Made by a program: the position numbers and the translations under genes
DNA from: DATHXC01 sp035459965
GTDB lineage: Bacteria; Pseudomonadota; Gammaproteobacteria; Burkholderiales; Methylophilaceae
Reading direction: 5' to 3'
Assembly: GCA_035459965.1 (NCBI GenBank)
Contig: DATHXC010000002.1
Location: 128,086 to 192,085, forward strand
Length of the DNA: 64,000 bases
Shown: positions 56,944-64,000 of the stretch, in pieces
Numbering within the stretch: position 1 is the stretch's first letter
Layout of the letters: every line of letters begins with the position of its first letter
The notes under the pieces: model-generated
The model's database searches: none
The model's input: the letters and a program-made list of their open reading frames with translations, nothing else
What the model was told of the DNA's origin: nothing

Positions 56944-59214
56944 CTACTTTTTCTTGTTAGGTGTTGGCATCAACTCGCCCAGACCTAACGAGTCATCAAT
57001 ATGCCCTAAGGCCGGATTTTGCTCAGGGGCGGGTTTGCTAAAGTCATCCAGCGTGAATTCCAGCACATTACTTTTATCAAATGGCTTGGCTTGTGGCAGT
57101 TCAAAGCTTGTAGCGTTAGAAGACTTCACTGCCAGCTCCGGAGGCTCCAGACTGAAATCAGTTGAGCTCATCGCTTGAGGTTTATTGTCTTCCTCAGGCA
57201 ACGCGGTTTCCGGCTCATCGTTCAACTCATCAAGCCCGGTAACTGGCTCAAGCGGTTCCATTGTGTCCATTGGCTCGAAAGCATCTAGGCTATCAGCATC
57301 TGGCGTAGAAATAGGTTGCAAAGTCTCATCTTCGGCTTGCCCAACTTGGCTAATAGTCTGGAAATCAGCATCTTCTACGCGCTCAATCTGGTACAGGCTA
57401 TTTTGAGGGTCAAGCCTCATGCCGAGGATGGCGACTTTGCCCCAGATAATCACATCTTCAATATTACCAAGCTCGGCTGCCTCGTAGACAGTGCGCGCAA
57501 TCTTCTCGAATGCGGCCTTGTCGCCACGCTCTGAATAGATGCGCAGCAGCCCCAGTGATATCTCATGCTTTTCGGGGGTTTTGGCTAATGCATTGACGAG
57601 GATATTCTCAGCCTGCTCATCGCGCCCGTAGGACATATAAATTTCGGCTTCAACCAGTGGATCCACCTCGTGGATGTCCATCTCGTTGTCGGGGGTGCTT
57701 GGTGCGCCGTAATCGGTTGCACTATAGAGATTAGAGTCATTGGCCTGAGGCGCTTGGGTGTCAATCGCTTTGGGTTGAGATACGACCGATTCGCCGAGAC
57801 TATTAGCCGGGATATATAGGCTTTCGCGCTCGCGATCTGCACGGTCAAGCTTCTCTTCTTCCTCAAAAATGCTTTGCTGCAACTCGCGCATGGCTTTCAA
57901 ACGGCGTTTGTTGAGCAGAAACACACCCAGCCATATCAACAGTGGCAGCACCATTCCGATAGCGATCCATTGCAGGTTGGCAATGAGGTTTTCAATAAAC
58001 GATTTGTTATCCACTGTGCTTTGTACCAGCAGCGGTTTGGGGGCTGCTGGCTGAGTAACAGCTGGTGGTACAACCGGCGCTTCTTCTGTAACTGATGGTG
58101 TTTCAGCTATTGGCGCATCGAGATTTGCAGCGGCATCTGGTGTTGTGGCTGCTGGATTAGCAGGTGCATTGGGATCGACAGGGGCTGTGGCGCTACCTGA
58201 AGCTTGAGTGCCTGCAGTGTTGTTCACAGGCGTATCCGGGTGATCGGCCCTGGCTTGCGCGTCGGAGTCAGTATCTCCCGGAGATATTTTTAGCACAAAC
58301 TTAGGCTCAGCCTCTGGTTTGGCAACAGTAGTGTTCTGGTTTTTAGTCTTTACAGCTGGCGGGCTTGCCGGCTCTTTAAGCGGTGTTGCCTTGCCGCTCA
58401 TAGCCTCTTGTGTAGGGATACGCAATGTCTGGCCGGCTTTGAGCTGGTTCATGTCGCCAGCGACGAAAGCATCGGGATTAGCAGCATAGAATGCAGCCAT
58501 GACCTTCTTAAGGCTCACGCCTTCTGGTTGGTAGCGTTGTGCCACCTTGCCGAATACATCACCGCTTTGGGTAGTATAGGAATCAGCACTTAGCTCAGGC
58601 TGTGGCGCAGGGCTTGTCTTGTTTGCTTCATAAGCAGGTGCAGTATCCTGTAGTTTTTTGGCTTTATGATGTGATTTGCGCGATTTGCGTGGCACATATT
58701 CCGGCACTGGCTCATCTGACATTGCGGCATCGGGGGCTACGGCATTACGTAGAGTCGTCTTAGGTTTAGCGTCAGCCACTTTGGTGTCTTCGTCACTAAA
58801 CCGGCTTGCTGGCGGATCCAGCAAAAGCGTGTATTGGCGTAATACATTGGTTGTCGGGGTTTCGGCCTTGATCAACAACTCCAGGAAAGGCTCGTTGATT
58901 GGACGATCACTGGAAACCTGCAATACGCGGGAATTATCGGCATGCCGCACAACTTGGACCTTGATGCCAGAAGGAATATAAGCATCAGGCAGACCGCTAG
59001 CTGCATAATCTGCGGCATTAGCGATATGCGCTGTCAGGGATGATGTCTCATCGGAAGAGGATTCAATCAACTCAATTTCCGCACTCAGAGGCTCACCCAG
59101 CGCGGACTTTACTTTAATTCGGCCAAGACCTGCCCCTGATACCGAAACCGGTATTACAAGCAAAAGCACAAGAAAGAGTTTTAATCTGTTTAGCATATGT
59201 CTCGCATAGGGCAT
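56944..59214 (-). CDS. fimV: FimV/TspA-like pole-organising protein
   Basis: This 756-residue protein has an N-terminal signal sequence, the FimV N-terminal domain (LGRIKVKSALGEPLSAEIEL), a LysM-type domain at about 210-275 (YTTQSGDVFGKVAQRY), a Pro/Ala-rich region, one membrane helix near residue 410 (WIAIGMVLPLLIWLGVFLL), TPR-like helices at about 515-575 and the short FimV C-terminal domain. FimV organises the pole, type IV pili and chemosensory proteins. ATGs at 59214 and 59196 are both possible; the second gives a better signal peptide start. Confidence 0.92.
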   Translation of the reverse strand: MPYARHMLNRLKLFLVLLLVIPVSVSGAGLGRIKVKSALGEPLSAEIELIESSSDETSSLTAHIANAADYAASGLPDAYIPSGIKVQVVRHADNSRVLQVSSDRPINEPFLELLIKAETPTTNVLRQYTLLLDPPASRFSDEDTKVADAKPKTTLRNAVAPDAAMSDEPVPEYVPRKSRKSHHKAKKLQDTAPAYEANKTSPAPQPELSADSYTTQSGDVFGKVAQRYQPEGVSLKKVMAAFYAANPDAFVAGDMNQLKAGQTLRIPTQEAMSGKATPLKEPASPPAVKTKNQNTTVAKPEAEPKFVLKISPGDTDSDAQARADHPDTPVNNTAGTQASGSATAPVDPNAPANPAATTPDAAANLDAPIAETPSVTEEAPVVPPAVTQPAAPKPLLVQSTVDNKSFIENLIANLQWIAIGMVLPLLIWLGVFLLNKRRLKAMRELQQSIFEEEEKLDRADRERESLYIPANSLGESVVSQPKAIDTQAPQANDSNLYSATDYGAPSTPDNEMDIHEVDPLVEAEIYMSYGRDEQAENILVNALAKTPEKHEISLGLLRIYSERGDKAAFEKIARTVYEAAELGNIEDVIIWGKVAILGMRLDPQNSLYQIERVEDADFQTISQVGQAEDETLQPISTPDADSLDAFEPMDTMEPLEPVTGLDELNDEPETALPEEDNKPQAMSSTDFSLEPPELAVKSSNATSFELPQAKPFDKSNVLEFTLDDFSKPAPEQNPALGHIDDSLGLGELMPTPNKKK

Positions 59215-59767
59215 GAAACCAGTTTAATCATTAGCTTACTCTTTATCGCATTCTGTTTCAGTGTTGATAATGACATCGGTTTCATCATGTTACGTTCAAT
59301 TACGAACCTTAATCCTTATCTTGTATATCCATAACGGCAATTAAAGCAATTAATGCAGACCAATTCGTGTTTAAAGCCCGATTGCTTCATCAACTCATTT
59401 ATGTCAAGGCTTTTGGTCATAGGCATTTATCATGCCATTACATGTAATCTCTTAAAGAACAGTTGAAACACAGGGAATTGGGAAGTTTTAATTGAAGTTA
59501 TGTGCAGGTTTTACGTTTTTCCCACATCAATCTGGCGCTTATCCTGCAAAATAGACGCTAACTATTATATTAATGGCCTCGATTGTATAAGTCTTTTGAA
59601 AATACAGCCATGACTAGGTCCATCTGAATAACTAAGAGTTGATGCGGATTGATGATAAATTGACAGCCATGTTAATTAATTGGCAGGATAATGCATATTT
59701 GGTTCACCATTTCTGCGCTATCCCAAAATGCTGAACACAAAAAATAATCAGCAGTACTACAGCAACC
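59215..59767. other. fimV-corA intergenic region
   Basis: A 553-base AT-rich gap lies between the divergent fimV and corA genes. It must hold both promoters. No clear repeat, RNA or gene was found. The Mg2+ transporter downstream could have a leader RNA, but no M-box-type pattern was recognised. Confidence 0.35.
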
Positions 59768-60856
59768 ATGGAACTCTATGCAATGAAAAAAAACCATAAA
59801 CAACGCGCCAAGAAAATAGGCATGGAGCCCGGATCCTTAGTTCACGTGGGCGAGATCAAAGTCGATCAGCCTGTGATCAGTGTGTTTAAATATGATGCAG
59901 AGCACATCAGCGAAGAAGTGCTGACGATTTGCGATACGGTAAAACTTCAGCCAGCGCCAGACTTTAAGCTATGGGTGAATGTACATGGTTTGCATGATGC
60001 CAACTTGATTAAGGAAGTCGGGGAAACCTTCCACTTACACCCTTTGGTGCTGGAAGATATTCTCAATACAGACCAGCGTCCAAAGGTTGAGCGTTATGGC
60101 GATTACCTGTTTATCGTCACACGTCACTTTTATTACGATGCAAAACTGCTGGCGATCAGCTCCGAGCAAATCTGTCTGGTATTGGGTCGCGATTTTGTAC
60201 TGACTTTTCAGGAACGTGCTACCGGCTCATTTGAGCCTGTGCGCGAACGCCTGCGTGTTAACCGTGGCCATATCCGCGAACAAGGCGGCGATTACTTGAG
60301 CTATGCCTTGCTGGATATCGTAGTCGACCGCTACTTTAATGTGCTGGAACAAATGAGCGACGACAGCGAGGCACTTGAAGAAACGCTACTGCACAAACCG
60401 ACCAACAAAATGCTGCGCAAGATCCATCTGCTAAAACGCGCTAGCATGGACTTGCGTCGCGCCGTATGGCCATTACGTGAGATGCTGAATATGCTGTTAC
60501 GCGATGACAAGGAATTCTTCCAACCTGACACTTTGCTGCATTTACGCGATGTCTATGACCATACCGTGCATTTCATCGAGTCGCTCGAAGGCATACGCGA
60601 CTTGCTGGCAGGCATGATGGATATTTACCTCTCCAGCGTCAGTAACCGCGTAAATATGGAAGTACGCGCCCTGACAGTAGTGACCATGCTGTTTATGCCG
60701 GCGACCTTGATTACTGGGGTGTTCGGGATGAACTTTGATGTGATGCCATGGCTGAAGGATACCGATGGCTTCTGGTGGGCCATCGGCATGATGCTGACGG
60801 TAGCCAGCATCATGGGCCTGTTATTCTGGCGCAGGCAATGGCTAAGCCGTCGTTAG
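59768..60856 (+). CDS. corA: Magnesium/cobalt transporter CorA
   Basis: This 362-residue protein has the GMN motif (VFGMNFDVMPW) at the end of the first of two C-terminal membrane helices, and FLYLPATLI-like LFMPATLITGVFG before it. The N-terminal two thirds form the cytoplasmic funnel. It forms a pentameric Mg2+ channel. Two ATGs are possible (59768 and 59783); neither has a strong ribosome site. Confidence 0.95.
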   Translation: MELYAMKKNHKQRAKKIGMEPGSLVHVGEIKVDQPVISVFKYDAEHISEEVLTICDTVKLQPAPDFKLWVNVHGLHDANLIKEVGETFHLHPLVLEDILNTDQRPKVERYGDYLFIVTRHFYYDAKLLAISSEQICLVLGRDFVLTFQERATGSFEPVRERLRVNRGHIREQGGDYLSYALLDIVVDRYFNVLEQMSDDSEALEETLLHKPTNKMLRKIHLLKRASMDLRRAVWPLREMLNMLLRDDKEFFQPDTLLHLRDVYDHTVHFIESLEGIRDLLAGMMDIYLSSVSNRVNMEVRALTVVTMLFMPATLITGVFGMNFDVMPWLKDTDGFWWAIGMMLTVASIMGLLFWRRQWLSRR

Positions 60857-60860
60857 CAAG

Positions 60861-61397
60861 CTACTGCTTGATCTTGCTTGCGAACTTGGCACGTATTTTA
60901 GCCACCTTGGGGCCAGCAACAGCCATGCAGTAAGGCTGGTTCGGGTTGTTCGCATAGTAATACTGGTGATAATCTTCTGCCGGGTAGAATGTAGCCGAGC
61001 TGTTGATCTGGGTAACAATAGGCGACGGCCATATATGCTCCGCATTCAGTCTGGCAATTGTGTTTTGTGCGCTGATGCGCTGTTCCGTATCCTGGCAGAA
61101 AATAGCCGAACGATATTGCGTGCCTATGTCGTTACCCTGTCGATTGGGCGTCGTCGGGTCATGAGAAATAAAGAATATCTCCAGTAACTCATCAAAGCTG
61201 ATCTGCGTAGGGTCAAAAGTGATTTTGATCGCCTCGGCATGGCCTGTCGTCCCGGTGCATATCTGCTTATAGGTCGGGTTAAGCGTATGGCCGCCTATGT
61301 AGCCGGAAACCACTTCACTGACCCCTTTTAATTGTGTAAAAACAGGCTCGGTGCACCAGAAACAGCCACCGGCGAATATTGCGATATTTTCATTCAT
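60861..61397 (-). CDS. msrA: Peptide methionine sulfoxide reductase A
   Basis: This 178-residue protein has the catalytic GCFWC motif near the N-terminus, the GYIGGHTLNPTY segment and FYPAEDYHQYYY. It reduces methionine-S-sulfoxide in proteins. It ends five bases after the convergent corA gene. No MsrB domain is fused and C-terminal resolving Cys is limited to the GPKVAK region Cys (PYCMAVAG). Confidence 0.95.
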   Translation of the reverse strand: MNENIAIFAGGCFWCTEPVFTQLKGVSEVVSGYIGGHTLNPTYKQICTGTTGHAEAIKITFDPTQISFDELLEIFFISHDPTTPNRQGNDIGTQYRSAIFCQDTEQRISAQNTIARLNAEHIWPSPIVTQINSSATFYPAEDYHQYYYANNPNQPYCMAVAGPKVAKIRAKFASKIKQ

Positions 61398-61510
61398 TGT
61401 CCGCTCCTCAAATATTATTCACTACGAGTATGATGTTAGTCAGTGCAATAAGTGCAATCCTTACTTTTTTATTTATTCTGTTTTAAGTGTTTTGATATCT
61501 GGCCCTAACA

Positions 61511-62752
61511 ATGACTTTACGCGCGCTTTACATAGACTTTAATTCTTATTTTGCCTCTGTCGAGCAGCATCTAGTACCAGCCTTGCGCGTTAAACCTGTA
61601 GCCGTGTTGCCGGTGATGGCGGAAACCACCTGCTGCATTGCAGCGAGCTATGAAGCAAAAGCTTTTGGCATTAGAACGGGCACCAGAGTCAGCGATGCGA
61701 GGCTGATGTGTCCCGGGCTAATTACCGTTGAGGCGCGCGCCCATTTATATATTGAATATCACCACAAGCTGGTCGAGATTGTTGAATCTTGCACGCATGT
61801 AGAAAAAACACTCTCTATCGATGAAATGGTGTGCAAGCTCACAGGTAGCCAGCAAAAACGAGAGAATGCGCTTGCATTGGCTTCGAGCATTAAGCAAAAG
61901 ATTGCGAAGGAATTGAGTGAGCATATTCGATGCTCTATTGGTATCGCCCCTAATACATTTCTGTCCAAAGTCGCTTCCAACATGCAAAAACCCGATGGCT
62001 GTGTAGTACTGGAAGCGCATGACCTGCCGGATAAGCTTTACCCGCTCAAGCTAAGAAGCCTGAACGGTATCGGCAGGCGTATGGAAGAGCGTTTAAACCA
62101 CCATGGTATCAATACTGTCAGAGAACTCTATGCCGCCAACCGGCAGCAATTACGGGCTGCCTGGGGCAGCATTGAAGGTGAGCGTTATTATGACAAGCTG
62201 CGCGGGTTGGAGTTATTCGAAGTAAAAAATGATCGCAGTAGTTTAGGCCATTCCCATGTATTACCTCCCGAGCTACGCACGCACCATGCTGCGCTTTCAG
62301 TGTTGCATCGCTTACTACAAAAGGCGTGTATGCGATTGCGGACTTATGCGCTATACGCTTCCGTCATCAGTGTTAGAGTAAAGTTTTTAGGGCGTCCAAC
62401 CTGGGTGGCGGAAAGCGCCTGCTCACCGACGGATGACACCTTGATGCTGACACATGCATTAGAGCAATTATGGCAAACATATCCTGCGCGTAAGAATATC
62501 CCTTATGCAGTGGGCATATCGCTCACAGGCTTAGGTGAGCATGAGGAAAGAACTCTAGATTTATTCGAGCCACTATCCATAGAGTCAGAAAAGAAACTGA
62601 ATAGTACGTTAGACAAACTTAATATGCGCTATGGGAAAAATACGGTATATTTTGGTGGGGCGCATAATGCATTAAGTTACACGCCGCTACGGATTGCCTT
62701 TAACCACATTCCGGATTTGGCTAACGAAGACATTGTCACTAAAGAAAAATAA
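61511..62752 (+). CDS. Y-family DNA polymerase (DinB-like)
   Basis: This 413-residue protein has the polymerase core of Y-family translesion enzymes: YIDFNSYFASVEQ with metal Asp9 and the steric gate Phe14, the SIDE motif with Asp104 and Glu105, and KLYPLKLRSLNGIGRRMEERLN for the helix-hairpin-helix. The C-terminal little finger domain is present. It is longer than E. coli Pol IV (351) and has no clear clamp-binding peptide at its end (ends DIVTKEK). Its stop overlaps the ParA gene ATG by one base (TAATG). It differs from ImuB in keeping the catalytic residues. Role probably in damage-tolerant synthesis. Confidence 0.85.
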   Translation: MTLRALYIDFNSYFASVEQHLVPALRVKPVAVLPVMAETTCCIAASYEAKAFGIRTGTRVSDARLMCPGLITVEARAHLYIEYHHKLVEIVESCTHVEKTLSIDEMVCKLTGSQQKRENALALASSIKQKIAKELSEHIRCSIGIAPNTFLSKVASNMQKPDGCVVLEAHDLPDKLYPLKLRSLNGIGRRMEERLNHHGINTVRELYAANRQQLRAAWGSIEGERYYDKLRGLELFEVKNDRSSLGHSHVLPPELRTHHAALSVLHRLLQKACMRLRTYALYASVISVRVKFLGRPTWVAESACSPTDDTLMLTHALEQLWQTYPARKNIPYAVGISLTGLGEHEERTLDLFEPLSIESEKKLNSTLDKLNMRYGKNTVYFGGAHNALSYTPLRIAFNHIPDLANEDIVTKEK

Positions 62753-63552
62753 TGGCGCGTATTGCAGTCTTTAATCAAAAAGGTGGTGTAGGGAAAACCA
62801 CTACCGTACTTAATCTGGCGGCAGCGCTATTTCTCAAGCTGACTAAATCCCTGCTCATTGACATGGACCCACAGGGCCATCTCACGCAAATCCAGGGACA
62901 CGAAGCTACAGCGACCAATCAAAGCCTGTTCGTTTTTTATCAAGAAAATAAACCCTTACAGCAGCTTCAACTGGACTGGCATAACATTGGCACACTCATT
63001 CCTTCGCATAAGGAACTGATGAAAGTAGATTCAGTATTTGGCAAAGGCCCTGCTATCCTTAATAAGCTGAAGCAGGGCTTGGATCTGCTAGAAAAAGAAA
63101 CGCACCCTGATAACATCCTGATTGATTGCTGCCCATATATAGGGGTGCTGTCACTTAATGCAATCTTTGCTTCAGACCTGATACTGATTCCAATAGCATC
63201 TGATTTTTTATCATTACAGGGAGCGCAAAAAGTTGAACAAACGTTGCGGGCATTAGAGCCTGTAGTAAAAAAACGCATAGACAGGCGTTACATACTGACC
63301 TGCTACGACAGAAGACGCGGCATGACATTTGATGTGGAAACAAAAGCACGTGATTTCTTTGGAGCGGAAGTTCTGACAACCGTGATCTCAGAAAATGTAG
63401 CGATTGCGGAAAGCCCGCAATACCAGAAAGATGTGTTCCGCTACAGTAGCAGCAGTACTGGTGCCCATGATTATGCGACTTTACTTGATGAACTCTCGAG
63501 CGCTGGTCTATTAAATATCAATCCATCAGCGACCACTGCTGATCATGTTTAG
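62752..63552 (+). CDS. ParA-family ATPase coupled to Y-family polymerase
   Basis: This 266-residue protein has a deviant Walker A (QKGGVGKTT), LLIDMDPQGHL and ILIDCCPYIG, all ParA/Soj-type. Its ATG overlaps the polymerase stop (TAATG), so it is translationally coupled. No ParB is nearby, so plasmid-like partition is not indicated. Its function in combination with a polymerase is unknown. Its 3' end overlaps the small minus-strand gene by 27 bases. Confidence 0.85.
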   Translation: MARIAVFNQKGGVGKTTTVLNLAAALFLKLTKSLLIDMDPQGHLTQIQGHEATATNQSLFVFYQENKPLQQLQLDWHNIGTLIPSHKELMKVDSVFGKGPAILNKLKQGLDLLEKETHPDNILIDCCPYIGVLSLNAIFASDLILIPIASDFLSLQGAQKVEQTLRALEPVVKKRIDRRYILTCYDRRRGMTFDVETKARDFFGAEVLTTVISENVAIAESPQYQKDVFRYSSSSTGAHDYATLLDELSSAGLLNINPSATTADHV

Positions 63553-63735
63553 TATATCTTCATAACTAGCACCACCGACGCGATCAGGCCGGGCAACACG
63601 CGCATTCAGTATCTCGCAATTGTGGTACATCTGCTGTAACTTACGTTTGGCCTCATCTTCATCCTTACCATAAATCTGCAAGTTCTCAACGATCGCTCCA
63701 TTGCGGCAACGTATCTGGTAAACATACTTGGTCAT
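63526..63735 (-). CDS. Small conserved-looking protein next to rrn operon
   Basis: This 69-residue frame (MTKYVYQIRCRNGAIVENLQIYGKDEDEAKRKLQQMYHNCEILN onward) looks like a real compact alpha/beta protein. Longer starts at 63750 or 63771 are possible. It overlaps the ParA 3' end by 27 bases in the opposite direction. No family name was recognised. It lies just downstream of the 5S rRNA terminator, which reads towards it. Confidence 0.55.
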   Translation of the reverse strand: MTKYVYQIRCRNGAIVENLQIYGKDEDEAKRKLQQMYHNCEILNARVARPDRVGGASYEDILNMISSGR

Positions 63736-63825
63736 AGCTGGCGCTTGCATAAACTCAATCCATATAAACACAGTTCAGCCAATATAGAGCGTTCATGTGG
63801 CAAATACAAGAATGGCAGGCAAGAA

Positions 63826-63855
63826 AAAACCCCACTACTTTCGTAGCAGGGTTTT
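63826..63855 (-). terminator. rrn operon terminator
   Basis: AAAACCCTGCTAC and GTAGTGGGGTTTT pair (with two G-U pairs) around a GAAA loop, followed by T's on the minus strand. It ends the rRNA transcript 10 bases after the 5S gene. Confidence 0.92.
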
Positions 63856-63865
63856 TGTATAAGAA

Positions 63866-63980
63866 GCCTGGCGTTGACCTACTTTCGCATGCGAAGAGCA
63901 TACTATCATTGGCGCAGAATCGTTTCACGGCCCTGTTCGAGATGGGAAGGGGTGGTTCCAATTCGCTATGGACGCCAGAC
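63866..63980 (-). rRNA. rrf: 5S ribosomal RNA
   Basis: On the minus strand the 115 bases begin GTCTGGCGTCCATAGCGAAT and end CAACGCCAGGC, with CCATCTCGAACAGGGC and GATAGTATGCTCTTCGCATG inside, matching bacterial 5S rRNA. The first and last nine bases pair to form helix I. It is the 3'-terminal gene of an rRNA operon; the 23S gene would lie outside the right edge of the window. Confidence 0.95.
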
Positions 63981-64000
63981 ATAACCGTTGTGTGGGTTGC

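Noticed and set aside
62752..63552. ParA gene as part of a plasmid or chromosome partition locus
   Set aside because: No ParB-like gene or parS-like site was seen nearby; it is coupled to a polymerase gene instead.
1..64000. CRISPR array or cas genes
   Set aside because: No regularly spaced repeat array or Cas-like protein was seen; the only short tandem repeats are the 12-bp and 21-bp sets described.

Overview
The window looks like part of a betaproteobacterial chromosome carrying a Mu-like prophage. The host genes (homodimeric-type aceE with aceF and a lipoylated lpdA, coaX-birA, glnS, a FimV/TspA-type protein, CorA, and the end of an rRNA operon) fit Betaproteobacteria, possibly the Methylophilaceae. 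That placement is inference from gene content; no marker in the window settles it.

Positions 1 to about 28.5 kb hold a transposable, contractile-tailed phage of the Mu family, cut off at the left edge of the window. It is arranged like BcepMu, with two opposed arms meeting at a control region near 16 kb. The leftward (minus) arm reads holin, lytic transglycosylase, a membrane-anchored protein, a TraR/DksA-type zinc finger, DUF2730, DUF3486, large terminase, portal, gpF, gpG, protease/scaffold, decoration protein, major capsid, a signal-peptide protein, gp35 to gp38-like proteins, tail sheath, tail tube, tail assembly chaperone (with a -1 frameshift site) and tape measure. The control region has an S24-type repressor, a 17-bp palindromic operator and a Ner-like protein. 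The rightward (plus) arm holds regulators, the DDE transposase, the MuB-like ATPase, a run of small proteins, Gam, HU, DUF2786, gp16/DUF1018 and a Mor/C-family activator. A shared sequence upstream of the holin and of the protease gene matches the positions of Mu late promoters Plys and PI.

From 28.6 kb onward the sequence is host chromosome: sixA, an orphan ParA, a CYTH-CHAD protein, a secreted pentapeptide-repeat protein, a Crp/Fnr regulator divergent from an SbmA-like transporter, a tightly overlapping minus-strand operon (lipid kinase, metallophosphoesterase, PAP2 phosphatase, Na+/H+-type antiporter), a leucyl aminopeptidase, the pyruvate dehydrogenase operon aceE-aceF-lpdA, a histone-H1-like protein, and the overlapping set birA-coaX-SPOR protein. 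glnS follows, and then a two-gene AT-rich insert (nucleotidyltransferase plus DUF262), a flavin reductase, an intergenic repeat, cysK, an MgtC/DUF4010 membrane protein, fimV, corA and msrA. The right edge has a Y-family DNA polymerase gene coupled to a ParA-type ATPase gene, a small conserved protein, and a 5S rRNA with its terminator (minus strand, the 3' end of an rrn operon).

The parts I find most worth a second look are the nucleotidyltransferase-DUF262 insert, the Y-polymerase/ParA pair, the paired late-promoter element with its likely Mor-type activator, and the tail-chaperone frameshift. No CRISPR array or tRNA was seen.
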